This document shows positions 37,460-45,890 of a stretch of DNA of 64,000 nucleotides, piece by piece. A program made the position numbers and the translations under genes. This stretch comes from Halococcus sediminicola. Its GTDB lineage: Archaea > Halobacteriota > Halobacteria > Halobacteriales > Halococcaceae. Position 1 is the stretch's first letter; each line of letters starts with the position of its first letter. The notes beneath the pieces were generated by a model. It saw nothing but the letters and a program-made list of their open reading frames with translations. It was not told where the DNA came from and made no database searches. The DNA lies in assembly GCF_000755245.1 (NCBI RefSeq), contig NZ_BBMP01000022.1, positions 868,001 to 932,000 of the forward strand, written 5' to 3'.

Positions 37460-37476
37460 CGCTCGCGTTGCGAGCG
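37460..37476. terminator. Short hairpin after ppsA
   Basis: CGCTCGC-GTT-GCGAGCG, 7-bp perfect stem in the 83-bp gap between ppsA and mfnA. No T-run follows, so termination is uncertain. Confidence 0.3.
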
Positions 37477-37516
37477 GATACACAACGGCTAAACCCGTGA
37501 GTTTCCAGCAGCAAGT

Positions 37517-38575
37517 ATGCAGCGGGCCACCCCGCAGGATTTCTCCCGTGTCCTCTCCTCGATGTGTACGGAGCCACATCCCGTGGCGCGTACGGCCGCC
37601 GAACGCTTTCTGGCGACCAATCCCGGCGACCCCGCCACCTACGAGACGGTCGCCGACATCGAGCGCGAGGTCGTCGCAACCCTCGGCGAACTCGTCGACC
37701 TGTCGGAACCGGCAGGCTACGTCACCAGCGGCGGCAGCGAGGCGAACATCCAGGCGCTGCGCATCGCGCGCAACCGCGCCGACACGAGCGAACCGAACGT
37801 GGTCGCGCCCGCAAGCGTCCACTTCAGTTTCCGGAAGGCCGCCGGCGTGCTCGGTCTCGAACTCCGCACCGCGCCGCTCGACGATCACCGGGCCAATACG
37901 ACGGCGATGGCCGAACTGATCGACGACGATACTATCGCCGTGGTCGGCGTCGCCGGCAGTACCGAATATGGGAGGGTGGACCCGATCCCGACGATCGCGG
38001 CGCTGGCCGACGAGGCGGGAGCGCTCTGTCACGTCGATGCGGCGTGGGGCGGCTTTCAACTGCCTTTCACCGACCACGAGTGGAACTTCGCCGACGCGCG
38101 GGTCGACACGATGACTATCGACCCGCACAAACTGGGGCGGGCAGTCGTGCCGGCTGGCGGGTTGCTCGCCCGATCCGACGAACTGCTCGACGCGCTCGCC
38201 GTCGCAACCCCGTATCTCGAATCGCGCTCGCAGGCGACGCTGACGGGCACACGCAGCGGGGCGGGCGTGGCCGGCGCTCGCGCGGCACTCGATGCCCTGT
38301 GGCCCGATGGCTATCGCGAACAGGCCGCCTCGATCCAGGCGAACGCCGACTGGCTCGCCGCCGAACTCAAAGCGCGTGGCTATCCCGTGGTCGACCCCGA
38401 ACTGCCGTTGGTTGCCGCCGAAATTCCTGAAGAGACGTTCGAGGCACTCAGAGGGATTGGCTGGCGGATTTCACGCACGGCGAGCGACGAACTCCGCGTG
38501 GTCTGCATGCCCCACGTCACCCGCGAAACCCTCGCATCGTTCCTCGCCGATCTCGACGAGTACGATAACACTTAG
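37517..38575 (+). CDS. mfnA: Aspartate/tyrosine decarboxylase MfnA
   Basis: 352 aa group II PLP decarboxylase. [18 protein letters not shown] (68-85), [16 protein letters not shown] (101-116, base-stacking His), [12 protein letters not shown], and PLP lysine 205 in [15 protein letters not shown]. In haloarchaea, which make no methanofuran, MfnA works as aspartate decarboxylase giving beta-alanine for CoA, matching the pantoate kinase and phosphopantothenate synthetase genes in this window. ATG 37517 gives the conserved N-terminus. Confidence 0.9.
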   Translation: MQRATPQDFSRVLSSMCTEPHPVARTAAERFLATNPGDPATYETVADIEREVVATLGELVDLSEPAGYVTSGGSEANIQALRIARNRADTSEPNVVAPASVHFSFRKAAGVLGLELRTAPLDDHRANTTAMAELIDDDTIAVVGVAGSTEYGRVDPIPTIAALADEAGALCHVDAAWGGFQLPFTDHEWNFADARVDTMTIDPHKLGRAVVPAGGLLARSDELLDALAVATPYLESRSQATLTGTRSGAGVAGARAALDALWPDGYREQAASIQANADWLAAELKARGYPVVDPELPLVAAEIPEETFEALRGIGWRISRTASDELRVVCMPHVTRETLASFLADLDEYDNT

Positions 38576-38600
38576 AAGGCGGACGCGCGCACGGGCGGTA

Positions 38601-39182
38601 GTGACGCTTCTCCCGACGGCTGCGTCGGTCCCGACCGGCGGTATCGTGGCCCTCCCGCTCCAGTTCGGTGGTCTCGAAGCCGCCGTCGAGACCGCAACCG
38701 GTCCCCTCGGACTCCTCATCATCGCGGCGTACTCGTTTCTCATCGCCATCGTGCTCCCGCTGCCGAGCGAGATCGTCCTCGCCGCGCCGCTGAACCTCGG
38801 GTTGCCCGAAATCGGCGACCTCGCGCTTATCGTGCTCGTCAGCGGGGTCGGGAAAGCCGCCGGGAGCGTCGTCGCCTTCCGACTCGGCCACGAGGCCAAA
38901 CGCCAGTCGGGGCCCGTCCTCGACCGGCTTCGGGATTCGCGCTTCGACATCGTCGAGTGGTCCGAGAGACGAACCGTGCAACTCGCCCGGGAGTACGGCT
39001 ACATCGGGCTTGCGATCGCGTTGACGGTGCCGTTTTTCCCCGATACGCTCTCCATCTATGCGTTCACCGTTCTCGAAGAGAACTACACGAAGTTCGCCGC
39101 CGCCACTTTCGTCGGCAGTGCCGGTCGATTGATACTCGTCGCTGGCGTGCTCGCGCCGTTTTTCGCCGGAGTCGGTCTCTGA
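38601..39182 (+). CDS. VTT/SNARE-associated (DedA-like) membrane protein
   Basis: 193 aa. Hydrophobic segments near 38-60, 75-95, 130-150 and 165-190. The VTT core includes SFLIAIVLPLPSEIVLAAPL, a Gly-rich GVGKAAGSVVAFRLGHEAK, and a re-entrant IALTVPFFPDTLSIYAF. DedA-family proteins act in lipid scrambling or envelope stress; the substrate here is unknown. GTG 38601 is the best start, 25 bp after mfnA. Confidence 0.78.
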   Translation: MTLLPTAASVPTGGIVALPLQFGGLEAAVETATGPLGLLIIAAYSFLIAIVLPLPSEIVLAAPLNLGLPEIGDLALIVLVSGVGKAAGSVVAFRLGHEAKRQSGPVLDRLRDSRFDIVEWSERRTVQLAREYGYIGLAIALTVPFFPDTLSIYAFTVLEENYTKFAAATFVGSAGRLILVAGVLAPFFAGVGL

Positions 39183-39247
39183 GTGCACCACAACCGCTAT
39201 CGACGCGAAAGCGGCGGGCTTTAGGGTTCCATGCCGATAGCGAGCAT

Positions 39248-41296
39248 ATGAGCCACGAGGAGTTCCCCACCGAGAACCCGGCGGTCGTCACCTGCGGGCT
39301 GCCGTACGCCAACGGCGACCTACACGTGGGCCACCTCCGGACCTACGTCGGCGGCGACGCCTTCACGCGCGCGCTTCGCAAACTCGGCCAGCGGACGGCG
39401 TTCGTCTCGGGATCGGACATGCACGGCACGCCCGTCGCGGTCAATGCGTGGGAGGAGGGCGTCACGCCCGAAGAGTTCGCGCTGCGCCATCACGAGAAGT
39501 ACGAGGAGACGTTCCCGAAGTTCGACATCGAGTTCGACCACTACGGCCACACGGCCGAGGATACCAATGTGGAACTCACCCAGCGGTTCGTCCGCGAACT
39601 CGACGAGAAGGGGTACGTCTACGAGCGCGAGATCGAGGTCGCGTGGGACCCCGAGGAGGGCCAAGCGCTGCCCGACAGATACGTCGAGGGGACCTGTCCG
39701 TACTGCGGCGAGCACGCCCGCGGCGACGAGTGTGACGAGGGCTGTGGCCGCCACCTCGAACCGGGCGAGATCGAGGACCCGACCAGCGTGATCACGGGCA
39801 ACCCCGCCGAGTACCGCACCCGCGAACACAAGTTCCTGCGCCTCTCGGAGTTTCAGGACTACTTGGGCGAGTTCATCGACCGGATGGAGGGGACCGCGAA
39901 CGCGAAGAACCAGCCCCGCGAGTGGATCGAGGGCGAACTCCAGGACTGGTGTATCACGCGGGACATGGACTGGGGCATCGACTATCCCGGCGCGGAGGAC
40001 CTCGTGCTCTACGTGTGGGTCGACGCACCCATCGAGTACGTATCGAGCACGAAACAGTACACAGAGCGCGTCGGGAGTGAGACGTTCGATTGGGAGCAAG
40101 CGTGGCAGGAGTCGGGTGAACTCGTCCACGTCATCGGGCGGGACATCATCCAGCATCATACCGTGTTCTGGCCCGCAATGCTCCGGGGGGTCGAGTATCA
40201 GGAACCCCGGTCGGTGATGGCAAGCGGGTTCGTCAACCTCGACGGCAAGGGTTTCTCGACCAGTCGCAATCGCGCCGTCTGGGTCGACGACTATCTCGAC
40301 GAGGGCTTCGACCCGGACCTCTATCGCTACTACATCACGACTGGCACGGGCTTCCAGCAGGACATCGACTTCTCGTGGGAGAAGTTCGCCGAGCGGGTCA
40401 ACGGCGAACTCGTCGGCACTCTGGGGAACTTCCTCTATCGCTCGCTGCTCTTTGCCCACCGCAACTACGGGGGAACGCCCGAGGGCGAGGTGAGCGAGGA
40501 GGTCCGCGAGCGCATCGAAGGAGCGATGGACGAGTTTCGGGAGGGTGTCAACGACTACTCCGTGCGGGCGGTCGGGCAGTCGGCAGTGAAACTCGCGGGG
40601 TTCGGCAACGAGTACATCCAGCGTCACGAACCGTGGAACGCCGAGGACCCCGAGCGCGCGGCGGTCATCCGCGACTGTGTGCAGCTCTCGAAGGCCGTCG
40701 CGGTGCTCGCAGAACCCATCATGCCGGGCATGGCCGAACGACTCTGGGACCAACTCGACGAGAAGGGATCGGTCCACGAGACCGCACTCGACGGGGCGCT
40801 CGATGCCCCACCCACGGAATTCGACGCGCCCGACGAACCGTTCGAGCACATTGACGAGGAGCGCGTCGCGGAACTGAACGAGAAACTGGAGGCGCAGATC
40901 GCCGCCGCTGGCGAGAGTGAAGCGACCGATGCGGACGGCTCCGAGGATGCCCGGACCGATTCCGAAGCGCTCGCCGACGAGCGCATCGGTTTCGAAGCGT
41001 TTCAGGACCTCGACGTCCGGGTCGGCGAGGTCGTCTCTGCGGAGGGCATCGACGGCGCGGACGACCTCGCGCGACTAGAGGTCGATCTCGGGCTGGAGAC
41101 GCGCCAGATCGTCGCCGGCATCAAACAGCTCCACGACCTCGACGGCCTGGCGGGCGAGCGGGTGGTCGTGTTGGCGAACATCGAGCGGACAGAATTATTC
41201 GGCGTCGAAAGTAATGGTATGGTGCTCGCGGCCGGCGACGAGGCCGACCTGTTGACCACTCACAGCGACAGTCCGCCGGGAACGAAGATCCGCTGA
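39248..41296 (+). CDS. metG: Methionyl-tRNA synthetase with C-terminal tRNA-binding domain
   Basis: 682 aa. Class I catalytic core with HVGH (26-29) and the KMSKS equivalent KGFSTS (334-339). The zinc knuckle CPYCGEHARGDECDEGC lies between them. Anticodon-binding helices cover about 400-560. An acidic Ser/Glu/Asp-rich linker then leads to a C-terminal EMAP/Trbp111 OB-fold (about 580-682: DLDVRVGEVVSAEGIDGADD, RQIVAGIKQLHD, VVLANI, MVLAAGD). ATG 39248 fixed by conserved FPTENPAVVTCGLPYANGD. Confidence 0.95.
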   Translation: MSHEEFPTENPAVVTCGLPYANGDLHVGHLRTYVGGDAFTRALRKLGQRTAFVSGSDMHGTPVAVNAWEEGVTPEEFALRHHEKYEETFPKFDIEFDHYGHTAEDTNVELTQRFVRELDEKGYVYEREIEVAWDPEEGQALPDRYVEGTCPYCGEHARGDECDEGCGRHLEPGEIEDPTSVITGNPAEYRTREHKFLRLSEFQDYLGEFIDRMEGTANAKNQPREWIEGELQDWCITRDMDWGIDYPGAEDLVLYVWVDAPIEYVSSTKQYTERVGSETFDWEQAWQESGELVHVIGRDIIQHHTVFWPAMLRGVEYQEPRSVMASGFVNLDGKGFSTSRNRAVWVDDYLDEGFDPDLYRYYITTGTGFQQDIDFSWEKFAERVNGELVGTLGNFLYRSLLFAHRNYGGTPEGEVSEEVRERIEGAMDEFREGVNDYSVRAVGQSAVKLAGFGNEYIQRHEPWNAEDPERAAVIRDCVQLSKAVAVLAEPIMPGMAERLWDQLDEKGSVHETALDGALDAPPTEFDAPDEPFEHIDEERVAELNEKLEAQIAAAGESEATDADGSEDARTDSEALADERIGFEAFQDLDVRVGEVVSAEGIDGADDLARLEVDLGLETRQIVAGIKQLHDLDGLAGERVVVLANIERTELFGVESNGMVLAAGDEADLLTTHSDSPPGTKIR

Positions 41297-41337
41297 GCGG
41301 GCGGCAGCCATTTCAGGCTGGATGCCCGTGAGAGGGT

Positions 41338-41529
41338 ATGGCGGACGAATGGAAGTACGCCGTCGAGGACTTCGAAGACGACGGTGACGACGCAAGCGAG
41401 GGGCGTGCGACGGACGTCTTCGGCGAGGGTGGTCCGGGCGACCTCGAACCCGGATCGCCCTCGTTCGAGAACACGCTGTTCGTGCTGGTCGGCGTCGCCA
41501 TCGCACTGTTCGTCCTCCTCGGCGTCTGA
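41338..41529 (+). CDS. Small single-pass membrane protein
   Basis: 63 aa. Acidic N-terminal domain (MADEWKYAVEDFEDDGDD, then a Gly/Glu-rich stretch) and one C-terminal TM helix, TLFVLVGVAIALFVLLGV (46-63), with no residues after it. It starts 41 bp after metG and lies before the NfeD/SPFH pair on the same strand. Homologs of this kind are common in haloarchaea; function unknown. Confidence 0.7.
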   Translation: MADEWKYAVEDFEDDGDDASEGRATDVFGEGGPGDLEPGSPSFENTLFVLVGVAIALFVLLGV

Positions 41530-41572
41530 CATACACCCAACAGTTAATCCCGTCCCGCGCTAACGAACGACC

Positions 41573-42175
41573 ATGACGCTGGCACTCGGCGGTTCGCCGC
41601 TGATCATCTCGCTCCCGGTCCTCCAGATGGCCGACATCCTCCTGGAGCAGCTGCCGCTGGTGCTCGTGATCGCCGGTCTCGGATTGATGGGCGCCGAGGC
41701 GCTCGCGCCCGGTGCACACTTCGTCGTCTTGGGGGTTGCGCTGCTGTTCGCCGGGTTGGTCGGACTGGCGCTCGGGGCCTTCCTCGGCCCGGTCGTGCTC
41801 GCGGTCGTGCTCGCGGTGCTCGTCCTCGCCAGCGGCGCGGGGGCCTTTTACGGCTATCGTGAACTCGATCTCTATGGGGGGAAGGGAGCCGGCAAGACGA
41901 GCGATTCGGCCGCACTCCGTGGCAAGACGGGCCACACAACCGAGCGTGTGACTCGCACGGGTGGGGAGGTAAAACTCGACGAGGGGGGATTCAACCCCTA
42001 CTACGCCGCCCGTGCGCTCGATGGCGAAATCCCCGCGGGCGAACCCGTGATGGTGACCGACCCCGGCGGGGGCAACGTCGTCACCGTCGAAGCGCTTTCG
42101 ACCGTGGAAGACGACATCGACCGCGCGCTCGCTCGCGGGCGCGATGTCGACGACCCGGAGCGCGAAACCGCCTGA
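41573..42175 (+). CDS. NfeD-like membrane protein
   Basis: 200 aa. Three or four TM segments in the first 100 residues (PLVLVIAGLGLMGAEALAPG, VLGVALLFAGLVGLALGAFL, VVLAVVLAVLVLASGAGAF). A soluble C-terminal NfeD OB-fold domain (about 115-185: LRGKTGHTTERVTRTGGEVK, EIPAGEPVMVTDPGGGNVVT) follows. NfeD proteins partner SPFH proteins in membrane microdomains, and the SPFH gene follows 51 bp later. An internal ATG at 41627 is an alternative start. Confidence 0.85.
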   Translation: MTLALGGSPLIISLPVLQMADILLEQLPLVLVIAGLGLMGAEALAPGAHFVVLGVALLFAGLVGLALGAFLGPVVLAVVLAVLVLASGAGAFYGYRELDLYGGKGAGKTSDSAALRGKTGHTTERVTRTGGEVKLDEGGFNPYYAARALDGEIPAGEPVMVTDPGGGNVVTVEALSTVEDDIDRALARGRDVDDPERETA

Positions 42176-42226
42176 CGAAACCGCTCGACCGAACCCTTAT
42201 GTTCCCAACCTCCTAAGTCAAAATAG

Positions 42227-43414
42227 ATGACACTCGTTCCGCTACAGGTGTTCACGCTCGCCCCGGCCATCGTGGTGTTGTTGGTGTTGGCGCTCGCCAT
42301 CATCACCGTCTATAGCGCCATCGAGATCGTCAACGCCTACGAGAAGCGTGCGCTCACCGTGTTGGGTGACTACCGGAAGTTGCTCGAACCCGGCATCAAC
42401 TTCGTGCCGCCGTTCGTCAACAAGACGTATCCGTTCGACATGCGCACCCAGACCCTCGACGTCCCCCGTCAGGAGGCCATCACGCGGGACAACTCGCCCG
42501 TGACCGCCGACGCGGTGGTCTACATTAAGGTGATGGACGCGAAGAAGGCCTTCCTCGAAGTGGACGACTACAAGCGTGCGGTCTCGAACCTCGCTCAGAC
42601 CACTCTCCGGGCAGTCTTGGGCGACATGGACCTCGACGACACGCTGAGCAAGCGCTCGGAGATCAACGGCCGCATCCGCAAGGAACTCGACGAACCCACC
42701 GACGAGTGGGGCGTCCGCGTCGAATCGGTCGAGGTGCGCGAGGTGAACCCGTCACCCGACGTCCAGCAGGCGATGGAACAGCAGACCTCCGCCGAGCGCC
42801 GCCGGCGTGCGATGATCCTCGAAGCGCAGGGTGAACGCCGGAGCGCCGTCGAGAGCGCCGAGGGTGAGAAACAGTCGAACATCATCCGCGCACAGGGTGA
42901 AAAGCAGAGCCAGATCCTCGAAGCGCAGGGTGATTCGGTCTCCACAGTCCTCAGAGCGAAATCCGCCGAATCGATGGGTGAGCGCGCGGTCATCGAGCGC
43001 GGGATGGAGACCCTCCAGTCGATGGGCGAGAGCGAGTCCACGACGTTCGTGTTGCCCCAAGAGCTCACCTCGATGCTCGGGCGCTACGGGAAACATCTCA
43101 CCGGGAGCGACGTCACCGAGAGCAACGACGACCTCCAGAGCCTCGACTTCGACGCCGAGACCCGCGAACTCATCGGTCTCGACAACATCGACGAGATCCT
43201 CGGCAACATCGACGAGGAGGCCGAACTCGACGTCGAGGAGATGGAACAGGAGGCCGAAGCCATCAAGACCGGTCAGGCCACCGGCGATATCCAGGACCCG
43301 GACGACGTCATCGCCGAGATGGACGACTCCGACGAGACGGAGGGCGACAAATCGATGGAGGGACCGTCGGTCACTGACGACGAAGAAGGCGAACTCGAAC
43401 CCGAGACGAACTGA
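42227..43414 (+). CDS. SPFH/Band 7 (stomatin-like) protein
   Basis: 395 aa. N-terminal TM helix (about 9-32), SPFH domain (about 33-215: VNAYEKRALTVLGDYRKLLE, GINFVPPFV, RTQTLDVPRQEAITRDNSPV, AVSNLAQTTLRAVLGDMDLD), then an EAQGE/EGEKQ-repeat coiled coil (about 200-250), and an acidic tail. Scaffolds membrane domains and interacts with NfeD and proteases. It forms a pair with the upstream NfeD gene. Confidence 0.92.
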   Translation: MTLVPLQVFTLAPAIVVLLVLALAIITVYSAIEIVNAYEKRALTVLGDYRKLLEPGINFVPPFVNKTYPFDMRTQTLDVPRQEAITRDNSPVTADAVVYIKVMDAKKAFLEVDDYKRAVSNLAQTTLRAVLGDMDLDDTLSKRSEINGRIRKELDEPTDEWGVRVESVEVREVNPSPDVQQAMEQQTSAERRRRAMILEAQGERRSAVESAEGEKQSNIIRAQGEKQSQILEAQGDSVSTVLRAKSAESMGERAVIERGMETLQSMGESESTTFVLPQELTSMLGRYGKHLTGSDVTESNDDLQSLDFDAETRELIGLDNIDEILGNIDEEAELDVEEMEQEAEAIKTGQATGDIQDPDDVIAEMDDSDETEGDKSMEGPSVTDDEEGELEPETN

Positions 43415-43461
43415 ACGGCGGGCCGAAGGGGTTTTACCTGCGTTTCTCTCACGTGGTGGCA

Positions 43462-44058
43462 ATGGCCGACCGTGAGGTCGACGAGGGGAAACGGGCGACG
43501 CTCCGGCGAGTCGCCGCGCTCGGAGCGGTCGGGCCGTTCACCCGCCTCGCCGAGGACGACAACGACGCCCGCGGGACCATCGCGGGCTATCTCGCGGCGA
43601 CGCCGGGTGCACACTTCTCGAAGATCCGTGACGATCTCGACCTCGCCACCGGTGAAACCCAACACCACCTCAAGCGACTCGAACGGGGCGGCACGGTCGA
43701 GAGCCACCGCGACGGCGACTATCGACGCTACTTCCCGGCCCGCGAGTTCGACGGGTTCGAACGCCGTGCGCTCGGCTTCCTCCGCCGCGAGACGCCCCGC
43801 GGAATGGTCATCGCACTCCTCCGGGACGGCGACGCGACAGCGAGCGACCTCGCCGCCGAGTTGGGGGTGGCGCGGCCGACGGTGAGCAAACACGCCGCCG
43901 ACCTCGACGCGGCGGGCCTGCTCTCCCGCGAGGACGGATACGCGCTCGTGCGGCCCGAACGACTGTTGACACTGCTGGTGGGCTATGCCGATTCCTTCGA
44001 CGCCGCCACCGTCGAATTCGCCCGCGAGGCCGACCGGTTCATCAGTATCGAGTCGTGA
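43462..44058 (+). CDS. Double winged-helix transcriptional regulator
   Basis: 198 aa. Two HTH parts: residues about 36-90 (GTIAGYLAATPGAHFSKIRD, QHHLKRLERGGTVESHRDGD, YRRYF wing) and about 112-160 (MVIALLRDGDATASDLAAEL, then PTVSKHAADLDAAGLLSRED). Such tandem wHTH proteins are frequent haloarchaeal regulators of unknown target. ATG 43462 is preferred over two GTGs 6 and 9 bp upstream. It ends next to a convergent HTH gene. Confidence 0.75.
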   Translation: MADREVDEGKRATLRRVAALGAVGPFTRLAEDDNDARGTIAGYLAATPGAHFSKIRDDLDLATGETQHHLKRLERGGTVESHRDGDYRRYFPAREFDGFERRALGFLRRETPRGMVIALLRDGDATASDLAAELGVARPTVSKHAADLDAAGLLSREDGYALVRPERLLTLLVGYADSFDAATVEFAREADRFISIES

Positions 44059-44298
44059 CTACCGGGTGACTTTCCACGTCGTGCTGGAGGAGTAGCCCCA
44101 CTTCTCGACCGAGAGCGCCCCCTCGGAGTCCTGAATCGCGTTCATGTTCGTGCCGACTTCCTTCGGCGACAACCCGAGCGCCTCGCCGATGAGTCGTGAT
44201 TTGAAGTACGTCTGTGTGCTGGCGTGCTCGTGGAGGTAGTCGAGGATGCGGTGCTGTTTGTCGCTGAGTGCGGGCATCGATGCGGTGCGTGCGGCCAT
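44059..44298 (-). CDS. Small winged-helix protein (DUF7123-like)
   Basis: 79 aa. SDKQHRILDYLHEHASTQTY (12-31), then KSRLIGEALGLSPKEVGTNM and the C-terminal VEKWGYSSSTTWKVTR form a compact HTH very common in haloarchaea, of unknown function. Starts: ATG 44298 or ATG 44277 (MPALSD); family comparison does not decide. It is convergent with, and immediately adjacent to, the double-HTH gene. Confidence 0.78.
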   Translation of the reverse strand: MAARTASMPALSDKQHRILDYLHEHASTQTYFKSRLIGEALGLSPKEVGTNMNAIQDSEGALSVEKWGYSSSTTWKVTR

Positions 44299-44504
44299 AT
44301 ACGATCCAACAGGAGCGCCACACATAGCGGGTTTGGTGCGATGGGGTAATTCGGGCACTGTCGGTCGGTTTTGCGCGCGCTCACGATCGTCAGCCGTCCG
44401 CAGCCGTCGGGCAGCGCCGGTTCGCATCGGCGAGTAGTACGGATGGGTACGCCGCGCCGGAAGCGGGCGGTAGGTCTTTATTTCTCGACCACAGTAACCG
44501 GGAT

Positions 44505-44510
44505 GGAGGA
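44505..44510 (+). promoter_or_regulatory. Shine-Dalgarno site for the TRAM protein
   Basis: GGAGGA lies 7 bp before ATG 44518, with TATA-like TCTTTATTT about 40 bp upstream. A strong SD is unusual here because most genes in the window look leaderless, and it favours ATG 44518 over ATG 44503. Confidence 0.6.
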
Positions 44511-44517
44511 CTACGCG

Positions 44518-44916
44518 ATGGAAATCTCTGATAAACTGCTGTGTCTGTTCAACGCCGAAGTCACCGAATCCGAGGACACCTACACCGTCGAGGTGCCGCG
44601 TCGCGAGATCGAGACCGGTTCGATCGAGGCCGGCGAGACCTACCGCGTGGCGCTCGTCTCGCGCGAACCGACCGAGGAATCGAGTGACTCGCGCTCGTCG
44701 CGGCCGAGCACGCCCTCCTCGGAACCCCAACCCCCGGTGGACATCGGCGAGATGCGCTACGTCGAGGTCGAGGACATCGGCAAGCAGGGCGACGGCATCG
44801 CCCGCGTCGAGCGCGGCTACGTCATCATCGTGCCCGGCGCGGAGATCGGCGAGCGCGTCAAGGTCGAAGTCACCGAAGTGAAATCGAACTTCGCGGTCGG
44901 CGAAATCATCGATTGA
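44518..44916 (+). CDS. TRAM domain protein
   Basis: 132 aa. N-terminal MEISDKLLCLFNAEVTESED module, a Ser/Pro/Glu linker, and a C-terminal TRAM RNA-binding beta-barrel (about 75-132: EVEDIGKQGDGIARVERGYV, IVPGAEIGERVKVEVTEVKS, FAVGEII). Single TRAM proteins are archaeal RNA chaperones or cold-shock-like factors. SD spacing supports ATG 44518. Confidence 0.88.
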   Translation: MEISDKLLCLFNAEVTESEDTYTVEVPRREIETGSIEAGETYRVALVSREPTEESSDSRSSRPSTPSSEPQPPVDIGEMRYVEVEDIGKQGDGIARVERGYVIIVPGAEIGERVKVEVTEVKSNFAVGEIID

Positions 44917-44917
44917 A

Positions 44918-44941
44918 CCCCCACGTTTTTACTGCGGGGGG
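44918..44941 (+). terminator. Hairpin with loop T-run after the TRAM gene
   Basis: CCCCC (44918-44922) and GGGGGG (44936-44941) can pair around ACGTTTTTACTGC, 1 bp after the stop codon. A U-run termination signal is plausible. Confidence 0.4.
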
Positions 44942-45188
44942 TCGCGCTCGCTCCGCTCGCTTGACTCCCGCTTGCAAAAACCTGGACTAAAAACACCTGC
45001 TCGTAAACCGCGCGAGCAGTGAACCGTGCTCACTCCGTTCGCACGGATGCCGCACTTGCCGCAACCGTCCCGCCATCGCACAGCACCGCAGAAGCCCTCG
45101 CGCCTTCGGCGCTCGCCCTTCATCCTCCAAGGAGCAGCACCGCCACAGCGACCGCACTGCCACCGCCCCGCCGCTGGCGCGCCGGCAG
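44942..45188. repeat. Non-coding G+C-rich stretch resembling haloarchaeal dispersed intergenic sequence
   Basis: About 250 bp without a convincing gene. It holds several short imperfect palindromes (CGCTCGCTCCGCTCGC; CTCGCGCCTTCGGCGCTCG) and CACCGC/CAGCACCGC-type runs, all features of repeated intergenic sequence found in many haloarchaeal genomes. A 64-codon open frame on the minus strand with many Arg/Cys/Gly is not credible as a protein. Confidence 0.4.
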
Positions 45189-45854
45189 CTACTCGTCAAT
45201 TGGCGTTCCGTCCGGTCGCTTCGCGCCCTCGGAATCGTGGACGACGACCTCGCCAGCCTCGAAATTCGCCGGTTCGTAGCGTTCGCCGACGGCGATGGCC
45301 TCTTCGAGCTCCCGGATCGCGCGCTCCTTGAGCGCGCCGGCCAGTTCTTCGGCGTGCTCGCGGTCGATGTCGCGCCCGAGACCTTCGCACTCGTGGGCGC
45401 GCACGTCACCCACCCGGTCGACCGCCGCGCCCATCGGCTGGCTCGACCCGTCGAGCGCGACGCTGAACGGGTAGGTGCGACAGATGAGCGGCCGGTCCTC
45501 GTGGACGGTACACGCCCCAGTCCCATCCTCTTCGGCGTAGAAGGTGCAGTCGCCACAGCCATCCGTTTCGAGCGCCCACTCGAAGGTCTCACCCTCCACC
45601 CCATCCTCTCCCTCGCTCAATCCATAGGGCATCGGCCGGGCGACGTCTCGCCAGTCGTACTCGCTCCCAGCCTGTAACTCGCGCACTTCGTCGGGAAACA
45701 CCGTCGCGGTGTGTTCTTCGGTCCCTTCCGCACCCTCTGCCGCCTTGCAGCAGGCTCCACAGCGCGTACACTCGAAGCCGATTGCCTCGATGGCGTCGGC
45801 CAACTCGCCGGTGTCGAGATCGCGCGCACGGGCGAGTTCGTCCTCGAAGCTCAC
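45189..45854 (-). CDS. YkgJ-type cysteine-cluster protein
   Basis: 221 aa. Metal-binding cysteines in FECTRCGACCK (28-38), CGDCTFY (about 99-105), ACTVHEDRPLICRTYPF and HECEGLG match the YkgJ/CxxCxxCC family, likely binding Zn or an Fe-S cluster. Exact role unknown. The start codon is GTG (45854). Acidic stretches fit the halophile proteome. It is in line with the MBL gene but 36 bp downstream. Confidence 0.82.
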   Translation of the reverse strand: MSFEDELARARDLDTGELADAIEAIGFECTRCGACCKAAEGAEGTEEHTATVFPDEVRELQAGSEYDWRDVARPMPYGLSEGEDGVEGETFEWALETDGCGDCTFYAEEDGTGACTVHEDRPLICRTYPFSVALDGSSQPMGAAVDRVGDVRAHECEGLGRDIDREHAEELAGALKERAIRELEEAIAVGERYEPANFEAGEVVVHDSEGAKRPDGTPIDE

Positions 45855-45890
45855 ACCCCTCGTCCGTGCTCGCCGCGCAAAAGACCGTCG

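Noticed and set aside
35139-37679. 846-codon open frame on the minus strand opposite ppsA
   Set aside because: Shadow of a high-G+C gene: no family match, composition of a mirrored acidic protein, and it covers a certain ppsA.
39320-40849. 509-codon minus-strand frame opposite metG
   Set aside because: Antisense shadow of the methionyl-tRNA synthetase gene.
44929-45123. 64-codon minus-strand frame as a small Cys-containing protein
   Set aside because: Arg/Cys/Gly-rich reading of palindromic intergenic DNA; no promoter and atypical composition for a halophile.
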